The notes beneath the pieces are model-generated. The model had not been told where the DNA came from and made no database searches. It saw nothing but the letters and a program-made list of their open reading frames with translations. From Antilocapra americana (lineage: Eukaryota > Chordata > Mammalia > Artiodactyla > Antilocapridae), in contig ML664161.1 in NCBI GenBank assembly GCA_007570785.1, forward strand, positions 46,662,745 to 46,726,744: 64,000 nt of DNA, in the 5' to 3' direction. Of this stretch, positions 1-9,322 are shown piece by piece. A program made the translations under genes and the position numbers. Positions within the stretch are counted from its first letter, which is position 1. Every line of letters begins with the position of its first letter.

Positions 1-40
1 GGTGGGCGGTTCTTTACCACTAGCGCAGCCTGGGAAGCCC
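1..40 (-). mobile_element. Bov-tA SINE, 5' head fragment
   Basis: The bases read as the reverse complement of the tRNA-Glu-derived head of Bov-tA (ttctttaccact...gggaagcccc). The element runs off the left edge of the window, so only its 5' end is visible. A second Bov-tA in the same orientation follows within 20 bases. Confidence 0.7.
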
Positions 41-56
41 CATATATGTATATGCA

Positions 57-280
57 TGTGTGCTAAGTCACTTCAGTCTTGTACAACTCTTTGTGACCTT
101 ATGGACTGTAGCACTCCAGGCTCCTCTGTCCACAGGATTCTCCAGGCAAGAATACTGGAGTGGATTGCCATGTCCTCCTCCAGGGGATCTTCCTGATCCG
201 AGGACTGAACCTGAGTCTCTTAAGTCCCCTGCATTGGGAAGTAGGTTCTTTACCTCTAGGCACCATCTGGGAAACCCTTA
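57..280 (-). mobile_element. Bov-tA SINE, near full length
   Basis: Read on the minus strand this has the tRNA-like head (gggtttcccagatgg...), the central ccactccagtattctt block and the BovB-like tail ending in gactgaagtgactta. Both sides carry an 'atatgtat'-rich stretch (about 46-56 and 280-297), consistent with insertion into, or target duplication of, a TA/TG-rich site. The open frames here are not proteins. Confidence 0.85.
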
Positions 281-392
281 TATGTATTTATGTATGTATG
301 TGTATACACACACACACACACACACATATAATGTATATATATTATATACATATATAATGTATATATATATATGTGTGTGTATATATGTATTC
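280..392. repeat. Compound (TATG)n/(CA)n/(TA)n microsatellite
   Basis: About 110 bases of TATG-type repeats, a (CA)n run from about 305 to 326, then TA-rich and (TG)n runs. It lies directly at the 5' (right) end of the minus-strand Bov-tA. Length polymorphism is likely. Confidence 0.85.
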
Positions 393-429
393 ACAAAAGT
401 AAGATCATGTAATTCATCATAAATATTTT

Positions 430-645
430 ATGTTCCAATAAAAACATTGAATTATTTTTAATGGCTAGTATCCTATGATACGGTTTCACTGTAATTTATT
501 TAGCTCTTTTGTTATTGTTGGATATTTACTGTGCTTTAAACTTTCAATATTATAAACAAAGCTGCAATGCACATAGATACTGTACCTACACTTTGTGCTT
601 TCCTATAGAATAGATTTTAAAGTTTTTAAATGCCAAATTGACCAT
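430..645 (-). mobile_element. Ancient L1M 3' end fragment
   Basis: The bases follow the reverse complement of the mammalian L1M 3' region: 'taatggctagtatcc', then 'ttatttagctc', 'attgttggatattta', and 'aaacaaagctgcaatgcacat'. It is diverged, so only the broad class is supported. Confidence 0.5.
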
Positions 646-835
646 TGCTGCTAGGCACTACTGAAGGTTATAGTAGCTATCTCATTTAAGGCACTGGCTA
701 TGTTAGTGCTGAAACGTGTTGCAATATAACACACAATGCTACTACACATTTGTTAATGTTGTTAGTAAAATCATCAGTGTGGGACAATGGCTGAAAAGAA
801 TTGGTGATGTGCTAATGATTCCACACATCTAACGT
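646..835. other. Unassigned sequence
   Basis: About 190 bases with no recognised repeat, motif or plausible coding frame. Confidence 0.5.
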
Positions 836-1521
836 GTATAATAGTTAATTTTATGTGTCAGCTTGACTGAGCCACAGAGTGGTCAGATGTTTGGTCAAAC
901 ATGATTCTGTGTATGTTTGTGAGGGAATTCCTGGGTGTGATTAACATTTGAATTAGTAGGCTAAGTAAAGTAAATTGCCCTTTCCAAAGTAGGTGGGCCT
1001 CATTCAATCAGCTGAAGGCCTAAATAGAACCAAAAGACCGAAGAGGGAATTCTTTGTGCCCAACTGCCTTTGAGCTGAGACATCAGTTATTTCCTGACTT
1101 CAAACTAGAACTGAAACATAGGCTCTTTGTTTTGTCTTAAGCCTGCTGGCTTTAGAACCAGAATCACAACATTGTTTCTTCAGCTTGCTGACTACAGATT
1201 TTGGAACTTGTTAGCTTCCATAACTGCATAAACCTGTTCTTAAAAAAGCTCTTTCCATTCCATGTTCACCTGCTAAAGCAAGAGACACAGGCTGGATCCC
1301 TGGGTCGGGAAGATTCCGTAGAGAAGGAAGTGGAAACCTACTACAGTATTCTTGCCTGGGAAATCTCATGGACAGACGAGCCTGGCAGGCTACAGTGCGT
1401 GGATTCCTAAAGAGCCAGGCACAACCTAGCGACTGAGCATGCACACACCTATTTAAAAATCTCTTTATCTGTTTATCTATCCATACTATTAATCTTGTTT
1501 CTCTGCAGAACTGTGATACAA
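836..1521 (+). mobile_element. Ancient LTR-like repeat, interrupted by a SINE
   Basis: It begins with 'gttaattttatgtgtcagcttgactg', passes 'gtgggcctcattcaatcagctgaaggcc', and ends (about 1451-1521) with 'attaatcttgtttctctgcagaac'. This is a widespread mammalian repeat whose consensus ends near 'ccctgactaatac'. I think it is an ERVL/MaLR-type LTR but do not recall the family name with certainty. A Bov-tA at about 1262-1446 splits it. A second copy is at 57690-58210. Confidence 0.6.
1262..1446 (+). mobile_element. Bov-tA SINE, 5'-truncated
   Basis: The sequence covers 'ggctggatccctgggtcgggaag', then the 'cagtattcttgcctggg' core and the tail 'cctagcgactgagcatgcac'. The tRNA-like head is incomplete. 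It lies inside the LTR-like repeat 836-1521. Confidence 0.8.
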
Positions 1522-1677
1522 TGTGTTTTATTTGTGGGTGGAATAAGTTTTTTTGGTGGTTGTGTTAGGAGTCTCATAGGCAGATAGAAGTATAATACAG
1601 TACAGTCAGCAACCTTTGATTTTCTTTTGTTAAACATGGGTGAAAATCTCTTTATTATGTTTTCTGAACAGATTGGA

Positions 1678-1792
1678 TTCTCAGTTTCCTTATCTGCTAA
1701 AAAAGGGGCTTAGTTGCAAGGTTTAAATGAGATTATTTCATGGACCATGGTGCATGGTAAATACTTTACAAAATGCTAATACTTTTTTCCTC
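1678..1792 (+). mobile_element. MIR SINE, 3' half
   Basis: It matches the MIR core: 'tctcagtttccttatctgc', 'ggtttaaatgagatta', then 'ggtaaatactttacaaaatg'. Diverged and lacking the tRNA head. Confidence 0.65.
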
Positions 1793-2070
1793 CTTCTTAA
1801 GAATCTTAAAAAGCAAGCAGATTGACTGTTTCATATGTGCTCAGAAGCTGAGCCTTGAGATTCCTTCATTAGAAGCCATGTTCATTTGCATGCCAGCAGT
1901 TCTTCAGAGTGAAGTCATACTGCCTGCTGTTACTGAGTTATTTTTTTAACAATATCTTGTTGGCAAACACATGGGGTGGTACTGAATAACTGCCTCAAAA
2001 GTTAAAGATGACTCTCTTCAATATGAAGAGACTTTTATTACTGTAATATGATCTGACTTAACCTCAATCT

Positions 2071-2346
2071 CGGAGGAGGCAATGGCACCCCACTCCAGTA
2101 CTCTCGCCTGGAAAATCCCATGGACAGAGGAGCCTGGTAGGATGCAGTCCATGGGGTCGCTAAGAGTTGGACACGGCTGAGAGACTTCACTATCACTTTT
2201 CACTTTCATGCATTGAAGAAGGAACTGGCAACCCACTCCAGTGTTCTTGCCTGCAAAATCCCAGGGACGGGGGAACCTGGTGAGCTGCCGTCTATGGGGT
2301 CTAACAGAGTCGGACACAACTGAAGTGACTTAGCAGCAGTACCAGC
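2071..2346 (+). mobile_element. BOV-A2 dimeric SINE with perfect TSD
   Basis: Two Bov-A monomers are joined by the 'cttcactatcacttttcactttcatgcattg' linker region and end in a cagcag tail. The 11-base target duplication 'aacctcaatct' is perfect at 2060-2070 and 2347-2357, which shows a relatively recent insertion. The minus-strand frame across it (2018-2317) is a SINE artefact. Confidence 0.92.
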
Positions 2347-2357
2347 AACCTCAATCT

Positions 2358-2774
2358 AAATCACCATAGCACATAAGTACAGGAATGCCAGAAATTCATT
2401 AATGATAACACTAAAGGGTGGGCTCCCCTGGCATTTATGTACAATGTAGGAACACAGGTCAGATTATTCCAACTTATATATTTAAATGAATGTATATTTT
2501 TAAGCTTCATCCCCCCAAAATAAATTGAATGGAGAATATCTTTATTACATGTTCAGCACATAGAGAAAATGATTCTCAGTTTGACTGAGATAAAAATACT
2601 TTTCTATATCTTAAAAAAAGTAATGCAGAATTCTTATTAAAAGAGTAAAAAAAAAAATGAGTACATTTAGAATTCTACTTGTTAACCTAAAGTCCTGGAA
2701 GAGTTAATTTCCAGATGCTCTGTGTCTTTAGAATTTTAATTTGATTTTGATTTGAGTATAGTTTTATTTGAATT
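2358..2774. other. Unassigned AT-rich sequence
   Basis: About 420 bases between BOV-A2 and BovB. I see no repeat family, splice-like exon or coding frame. Confidence 0.5.
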
Positions 2775-4259
2775 GGTCCTTGCCTTAGGAAGCATAACTA
2801 TGAACAAAGCTAGTGGAGGTGATGGAATTCCAGTTGAGCTATTTCAAATCCTGAAAGATGATGCTGTGAAAGTGCTGCACTCGACATGCCTGAAAATTTG
2901 GAAAAGTCACGAGTGGCCACAGAACTGGAAAAGGTCAGTTTCATTCCAATCCCAAAGAAAGGCAATGCCAAAGAATGCTCAAACTACTGCCCAACTGCAC
3001 TCATCTCACACACTAGCAAAGTAATGCTCAAAATTCTCCAAGCTAGGCTTCAACAGTATGTCAACCATGAACTTCCAGATGTTCAAGCTTAATTTAGAAA
3101 AGACAGAGGAAGCAGACATCAAATTGCCAACGTCTGTTGGATCATCAAAAAAATGAGAATTCCAGGAAAATATTTATTTCTGCTTTATTGACTATGTCAA
3201 AGCCTTTGACTGTGTGGACCATAACAAACTGTGGAAAATTCTGAAAGAGATGGGAATACCAGACCACCTGACTTGCCTCTGAGAAATCTGTATGCAGGTT
3301 AAGAAGAAACTGTTAGAACTTGACATGAAACAACAGACTGGTTCCAAATCGAGAAAGGAGTAATTCAAGGCTGTATATTGTCACCCTGAATTGTTTAACC
3401 TATATGCAGAGTGCATCATGAAAAATGCTGGACTAGATGAAACACAAGCTGGATTCAAGATTGCCAGGAGAAATATCAATAACCTCAGATATGCAGACGA
3501 TACCACCCTTATGGCAGAAAGTGAAGAAGAACTAAAGAAACTCTTGATGAAAGTGAAAGAGGAAAGTGGAAAAGTTGGTTTAAAACTCAACATTCAGAAA
3601 ACTAAAATCATGGCATCTGGTCCCATCACTTCATGACAAATAGGTGGAGAAACAGTGACAGACTTTATTTACTTGGCTTCCAAAATAACTGGAGATGGTG
3701 ACTGCAGCCATGAAATTAAAAGACACTTTCTCCTTAGAAGAATTATGACCAGCCTAGACAGCATATTAAAAAGCAGAGACATTACTTTGCCAGCAACAGT
3801 CCATCTAGTCAGAGCTATGGTTTTTCCAGCAGTCATGTGTGGATGTGAGATTTGGACTATAAAGAAAGCTAAGCACTAAAGAGTTGATGTTTTTGAACTG
3901 TGGTGTTGGAGAAGACTCTTGAGAGTCCCTTGGATAGCACGGAGATCCAACCAGTCCATCTTAAAGGAAATCAGTCCTGAATATTCATTTGAAGGACTGA
4001 TGCTGAAGCTGAAACTCCAATACTTTGGCTACCTGATGCAAAGATTTGACTCATTTGAAAAGACCCTGATGCTGGGAAAGATTGAAGGTGAGAGGAGAAG
4101 GGGATGACAGAAGATGAGATTGTTGGATGGCATCACCAACTCAATGGAGATGAGTTTGAGTAAGCTCCGGGAGTTGATGATGGACAGGGAAGCCTGGAAT
4201 GCTGCAATCAGTGAGGTCGAAAAGAGTTTGACATGACTGAGTGACTGAACTGAACTGAA
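2775..4259 (+). mobile_element. BovB LINE, 5'-truncated, broken RT
   Basis: RTE-clade BovB retrotransposon. The codons read KASGGDGIPVELF near 2800, then the RT region, with the palm motif YADD intact at 3490-3501, and the C-terminal segment up to the BovB 3' end 'gactgaactgaactgaa'. The endonuclease half is absent. Stops and frameshifts break the frame (for example after 'DVQA' near 3090 and between 3092 and 3391), so it encodes only fragments. Function in an intact copy is target-primed reverse transcription, also exploited by Bov-tA/BOV-A SINEs. The 5' boundary is uncertain by about 10 bases. Confidence 0.93.
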
Positions 4260-4261
4260 TT

Positions 4262-4402
4262 TAATCCCATTCATGAGGGCTCTGCCCTGATGTCCAAATC
4301 ACCTCCCCAAGGCCCCATCTCCTAATACTATTACCTTGAAGTGTCAGATTTCAACATAAGAATTCTGGAGGGACACAAACATTCAGGCTACAGCATCAAG
4401 TT
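4262..4402 (-). mobile_element. MLT1B-like LTR fragment
   Basis: Reverse complement of the first ~140 bases of an MLT1 LTR: 'aatcccattcatgagggctc', 'ccaaggccccatctcctaat', then 'gacacaaacattcaggctac'. The matching 5' region is on the plus strand at 16396-16798. BovB abuts it directly on the left. Confidence 0.75.
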
Positions 4403-4430
4403 TTTTCCCCCTCCCTTTACCCTGTTCTTG

Positions 4431-4624
4431 GGCTTCTCTTGTGGCTTAGCTGGTAAAGAATCCACTTGCAATGTGGGAGATCTGGATTCTATCCCTGGGT
4501 TAGGAAGATCCCTTGGAGAAAGGAAAGGCTACTGACTCCAGTATTGTGGTCTGGAGAGTTCCATGGGCTGTATAGTCCATGGGGTCACAAAGAATTGGAC
4601 ATCTCTGAGTGACTTTCACTTCAA
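4431..4624 (+). mobile_element. Bov-tA SINE with imperfect TSD
   Basis: A full head-to-tail Bov-tA: 'gggcttctcttgtggcttag', B-box-like 'ggattctatccctgg', 'gagtgactttcac' tail. Flanking copies of 'tttacc(c/t)(t/c)gttct'-type sequence at 4416-4428 (tttaccctgttct) and 4625-4637 (tttaccccgttct) match at 12 of 13 bases. Confidence 0.88.
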
Positions 4625-4639
4625 TTTACCCCGTTCTCA

Positions 4640-5003
4640 AATCTTCAAGACCAGGCTATTGTGCAGGGCAGTGGTATGCCAGGAAAGCAGCATCCTCTCT
4701 TTTTAGTGCAACTGTGACTATGAAGGCATGACCTAAGCTGTTGGTTTTCACTTTCTTGTCTCTCTATACTTACACTTATAGGAGTCTGATCTTTACTGGC
4801 ATACTAATGACTTTGAGAATCAAGATAAAGACATATATCTCTCAAATATAGTTGTGTTTTTTTTTTTCACTTTGGGAAATAAAATATAGATCACCCCTGG
4901 ATAGCTAACACTTAAGACAAATTCCAGTAATCTACAAGAAAGACTGTCAAGGTATTGAATGGTTGGATGGTCTGCAAATGGTCCAATAGTCTGCAAATAA
5001 GAC
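4640..5003. other. Unassigned sequence
   Basis: About 360 bases with a short T run near 4857. No recognised element. Confidence 0.45.
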
Positions 5004-5140
5004 TGCCATATCTAACAAGAAAAATACAAGATGCCAGTTGAATTTGAATTTCATATAAACTACATATATATATAAATGAAATCAGTTAAAAATATAACAC
5101 TTGAGTATGAATATTTCATAAAGTATTTGGTATCCTATGT
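5004..5140 (+). mobile_element. Possible old palindromic DNA-transposon relic
   Basis: Contains 'gaaaaatacaagatgccag', 'ttgaatttgaatttcatat' and a rightward AT-rich arm. This resembles a short, palindromic non-autonomous mammalian DNA transposon whose name I cannot recall. Diverged; low certainty. Confidence 0.35.
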
Positions 5141-5159
5141 TTTATCTTATAGACATAAC

Positions 5160-5640
5160 TGCAAAGGCATTGATAATTGGACTAACTGAAACCATAGGCC
5201 TCTGAAGATGGATTGCAACCTATGGGATGAAACTAATCAAGTCATGTTCATGCTAAAACAAAAATATCAATATTCTCCATAGGGTTTAAGCAACATGTAG
5301 ATTTTCATAAGGAAGTACTCAAAATATTCAGAATTCAATAGAAATTACTCTGCATACAAAGAATAAAGAAAAAATACTGACTTTCATGGGAAAAGATGAT
5401 TAACAGATGCCAATGGCAAGATAGGAATTACCTGACAAAACCTTTAAAGCAGCCATCATAGAAGTTTTGAAAGTGCAATTACAAACATTCTTAAGACAGT
5501 AATTAAAACTGAAAGATTAACAAGGAAATACATAATATAAAGAAATGGAAATTTTGATCTGAAAAATATATAAACTGGAAAAACTTAGAATATTGAGAAT
5601 AAAGAAAGAGAAAAAATTTATACTTCCTTGAAGTATAATA
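5160..5640 (+). mobile_element. Ancient L1M 5'/ORF1-proximal fragment
   Basis: Segments 'gggaaaagatgattaacagatgcc', 'acctgacaaaacctttaaagcagcc', 'aaatggaaattttgatctg' follow the region at and just upstream of ORF1 in old L1M elements. No frame survives. Confidence 0.5.
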
Positions 5641-6437
5641 ACTGTGTCAGTTTTTCTCAGTGTTGTAAGCCTGGTAGTTAGCATAGTGTCTGGCACATGG
5701 ATTGAATGACTACATGAAATAAGTGTTCTGAATGAGGATACTTCTCCCATTCTGACCTTTTAAACACTTCCTCTACCGGAATCTGTACAGCTTTTTCCTT
5801 TCCTCACACCTCTGTGCCCCCCGCCCCCATATCCTTGGTCAAAGACTACATACTTCTGAGGTCTGTAGTCTCATTGCTTCTACTTCAGTTGAGGAGGAGT
5901 CTCCCTACATGGCCAGACATGCTCTTGGGATTAATGTATGTGGCTATCATTTTTATAGCTCCTGTTAGGATTTGATAAAATATTTTTGGATAGGATTAAT
6001 GATGGTCTATACTCCCATTATTCTATAAAGTGGCTAAGCTCAAATACTCCTTCCACCTGCCTCCTACTACACTCACCAACACAAACACACACTTTATTCT
6101 GACCAGATATTTTAGACTTTAAAGCAGCTTATCTGGAAGAGAGAGAGAAAGAAAAAGAATCTGAGGAAAGAAGAGTCAGAGAGAAAAATAATTTTAAACA
6201 AATTTTTAAAATAATTTTTCCCCAAATCTTTCATCTAGCATGATTGATTGTGACATACAAGTTCTAGAAAACTGCATGAAATCTTGTGCTTGTGCTTGAT
6301 CAGGATGTAATATTTTTCAGGAAAGATAATTGTGTGAAGCAGAAGGTCCTGCCCTCTACCAGCATCTACTTAATTACCATGACTAGTGTTAAAAGGATTA
6401 ATTTAGGCTTGAAAAGTCTCAAGTTAGTTTGAGATAT
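5641..6437. other. Unassigned sequence with a purine-rich tract
   Basis: No gene or confident repeat. A GA-rich tract lies at about 6136-6188, and 'gtgtctggcacatgg' near 5685 hints at a decayed MIR or L2 tail. Confidence 0.45.
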
Positions 6438-6539
6438 TGTAGAGCCTAAGTGACTCCCTCTTAAAAAGAGGAGCTGCCATCTTGTGATAGAAGACATCAC
6501 TCAAGTTCCCCCACCCCCAGGTCACCACCCTAGACACGA

Positions 6540-6578
6540 CTACCAATCAGGGGTTAGCACTACCAATCAGGGGTTAGC
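6540..6578 (+). promoter_or_regulatory. Tandemly duplicated CCAAT-box module in the LTR U3
   Basis: The 19-base unit 'ctaccaatcaggggttagc' occurs perfectly at 6540-6558 and again at 6560-6578 (period 20). Each copy holds an ACCAAT box, the NF-Y type site. It lies about 100 bases upstream of the TATA-like sequence, as expected for a retroviral U3 promoter. Confidence 0.7.
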
Positions 6579-6765
6579 GCGCGAAAATCCCCTCACCTCC
6601 CCTCCCGTCCTGGCCCGTCACAGGACGCTGAAACACATTACCCCATCCGAGCCCTCCTGCCCTTTGTCTCTTTCCCTTTAAAAACCTTGTACCATGTGGC
6701 TTGGGGCCGCAGCCCTCACTCCGCTGCGTCAGGTGTGTGTATGTGCGGTCCGGACCCGGGTCTGT

Positions 6766-6771
6766 AATAAA
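6766..6771 (+). terminator. LTR polyadenylation signal
   Basis: Canonical AATAAA, located about 90 bases downstream of the TATA-like element and 70 bases before the LTR end. Position fits the R/U5 region of a retroviral LTR. Confidence 0.6.
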
Positions 6772-6989
6772 CTCCCTCTTGCGCTTGCATCGGTGAATGG
6801 CCTCCTGGTGGTTTGTGGAGATTGGGATCTGGGCATAACAATATAATTTCCTCCAATCTTGAGAATACCTTGTTTGAATGATTTCTGAATTTTTGAATTA
6901 ATTATATTTTCTATGATAATTTTATTTTCTAAGATAAGTTGTTTATATAATTTTCCTCCTGCCTTACTTACTCGTGTCTTACTTCTCAA

Positions 6990-7090
6990 GAACCCTAAAT
7001 AAGTAAGTCCTATATGACAAATAAGTCCTACATAAAATAAGTAAACACTAAATAAGTCCTATACAAATAAGTAAGTCCTATACAACACAA
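6990..7090 (+). repeat. Imperfect minisatellite, AAATAAGTCCTA unit
   Basis: At least four irregular copies of 'aaataagt(aagt)cctata' with internal 'aagt' duplications. It ends at the 5' side of the next Bov-tA, whose head follows directly. Confidence 0.6.
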
Positions 7091-7299
7091 GGGGTTCCCT
7101 GATAGCTAAGTTGGTAAGAAATCTGCCTGTAATGCAGGAGACCTGGGTTTGCTACCTGGGTCAGGAAGATTCCCTGGCGAAGGGAATGGCAACCCACTCC
7201 AGTATTCTTGCCTGGAGAATTCCAGGAACAGAGGAGCCTGGTGAGCTACTGTTATCCATGGGGTTGCAAAGAGTATGGATAGGACTGAACGACTAACAC
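7091..7299 (+). mobile_element. Bov-tA SINE
   Basis: A complete Bov-tA: head 'gttccctgatagctaagttgg', core 'cagtattcttgcctggag', tail ending 'ctgaacgactaacaca'. Imperfect flanking copies 'atacaacacaa' (7080-7090) and 'atacaacaaaa' (7300-7310) form the likely target duplication. The 61-codon frame here is SINE sequence. Confidence 0.88.
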
Positions 7300-7310
7300 A
7301 TACAACAAAA

Positions 7311-8562
7311 CCCCCAGTTTTTGAAGAATATTATAAAGCCTGATTTTAGAGTAATGTGGTCCTAAGTCATTTGCAATTTAGATATCCTCAGTTGGGAACA
7401 CAAGGCTCATGCTACCATTTTTACCTCTGCTACCTGATATATAATAACAAAACTGAAGAAACAAAGAAACACTAGGGCAATTTCCCTTGAATTATAGAAT
7501 TACAAAATAATTGAAAAAATCATAACAACATAAGTTCCTTTAAATGCAGTTTATTGCAATTTTAATATTTTATGGTTGCATTTTAACTTTTATCTCATAA
7601 ATTAAAGATTAACAATCATGCCTAAACTGGAATATATATTATCCACTTACAAAAATGCATTGACTAATGCTAATTAAATTTGCTTAATCAAGCTGAACAA
7701 TGCTACATGCTGTTACTCATCAGAAAGTAAGCACCATACACATTTCCCAAAGTGCTCAAGCTAGAACACCAAGGATTTTTTCTATTAGGGTATCCAAGGG
7801 TTCAGCCATCTGCTATTTACTCTGATTTTTAATAAAAAGTTATTATTCATCTTTATTGCTAATCATTCGCCTTGCAAACAGAACGTATTTTATCATTATT
7901 ATTATCATTTTAACTCCACCACCACCACGGAGACACAAAGGAAAATGGTTTTTACTCAATTTCACCACATTAATGCTTGCAAATGGTTTAGCTTCTGTGG
8001 CAGGAAGGTATTATGAAGGTAATACCTAATATCAAATTATATGCAGCAGCATTTCATCACCTTGCCCTAATGCCTTCAGCAGAATGAACGTTTCCCCAAT
8101 AAAGTAGGAAAATGTGATCACCCTTAACACCCTGAAGGACAAGACAGTGGCTGTGTCATTCTTTATTGTACATTGCTTTTGTTCATAGCTAATCACATTT
8201 AGACAATTTTAACCCAGACCCTGCAGATATACAATAAATCATACTGATAGAGAAAGACTAAAACCTGTTGGAGTTGCCTTCAAGCTGCACTGAACATGGA
8301 AAAAAATCATAGATTTAGATAGGTGGGGTCAACTTCAGAATTGAGAGAGGTGAATAAAAGATCTGTGCAAAGACACTTACTGTATGTTAAAGACACTTAG
8401 TGGGAAGCTGCAGTGCAGTGTCTCCAGTGATAATCGCAACTATCTTGGTGTGAAGCAACTGACTCTAGAATGACACTTTAGATGGTATCCAGGAAGGTTC
8501 ATAGTGCTGGCAAAAGACATAGTAACAGAAATTCAAGCACTAAGGGATCAGAAAGAAAGATA
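7311..8562. other. Repeat-poor 1.25 kb block
   Basis: I recognise no transposon. AT-rich, with many TAAT-core sequences (for example around 7610-7690) and a short 'ttattattatcatttt' stretch near 7895. No credible ORF. A candidate for conserved non-coding sequence, untested. Confidence 0.4.
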
Positions 8563-8785
8563 ATAATAATGCCTAACACTCATTCAGTGTTAACTGTATA
8601 CCATACACTGCTAGGCACTTGATATGTCATTTTATCTTTGCCTAGACTCTCTGAGGTAACCACTTTCATTCAGTTTTTTTTTTTTTTTAATAAGGGCACA
8701 GGCTTAAAGGAGTTAAATAACTTCTCTGCAGTCACACAGAATTGAGATTTGTAGCCTGCAAGTCTGAGGCTGGCTTCTTACTTTG
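8563..8785 (-). mobile_element. MIR SINE, near full length
   Basis: Reverse complement of MIR: 'aataatgcctaacactcatt', 'actgctaggcacttgatatg', 'ctgaggtaacca', 'agttaaataacttctctgca', 'gtcacacagaattgag'. A run of T (8678-8689) has expanded inside it. Confidence 0.75.
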
Positions 8786-9322
8786 TTACTTGAGTGACCC
8801 AACAAGGAGAGCAAGTCATCAGTAGGCATCTTCTAAGATTATTGGAGGGAATCAGCATGTTCCACAGAAAATAACTAATGATTGTGCTTCTAGAAACTGC
8901 AAAAGTAAATATTAGTTTACTAATCTTAGTAAATGTAAAACAGATTATGACAAAAATGGAATAATGTCAACTTCTGAAAATAAACAAATGTTACAATAAG
9001 TGTAATCTATCTTGTCAGAGCCATCAAGTCAGTAACTTCAGTTTTAGGGGTAACATTTGATATCTGGAATGCTAAGAGCAATGTAAATTCCTTTCATGTA
9101 TAACTACTGTTTAATGAATTTCATTCCCTAGAAAGTGATGCAAACTATAAGCACAGCAGCAGGACAAGGAGGGTGGGAATGGAGGGACTGCCTCCTGTGG
9201 TGATCTCTAATGCCTTGGCACTGTAAGACAAAAACAAAAACAAAATGCATGTAATCATTTCCCTGCTCTTAAGGAGCTGATAGCTAGTTATGGTATGGAC
9301 ATAACAGAGGGAAATGATATTA
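8786..9322. other. Unassigned sequence
   Basis: About 540 bases with a short (CAAAAA)n stretch near 9228-9242. Nothing else recognised. Confidence 0.45.

Larger units (their letters stand above)
6438..6840 (+). mobile_element. Solo LTR of a class I-like endogenous retrovirus
   Basis: The 403-base unit starts TGTAGAGCC and ends CATAACA (TG...CA), and is flanked by 4-base direct repeats 'atat' (6434-6437, 6841-6844). It contains CCAAT boxes, a TATA-like 'tttaaaaa' near 6678-6684 and a polyadenylation signal AATAAA at 6766-6771, giving a U3-R-U5 layout. It is much richer in CpG than its surroundings. No gag/pol/env sequence is present, so it is a solo LTR left by LTR-LTR recombination. The exact ruminant ERV family is not recalled. 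A 4-base duplication suits gamma/class I-like elements. Confidence 0.75.

Noticed and set aside
2752..4107. Several open frames reading as reverse transcriptase-like proteins
   Set aside because: They are frameshifted pieces of one BovB LINE, not host genes; the same applies to frames at 9314-10365, 22804-23301, 25000-27578 and 24075-24404.
6438..6840. CpG-rich stretch as a host gene promoter/CpG island
   Set aside because: TG...CA ends, 4-base flanks, internal AATAAA and retroviral U3-R-U5 order explain it better as a solo LTR; no downstream exon was seen.
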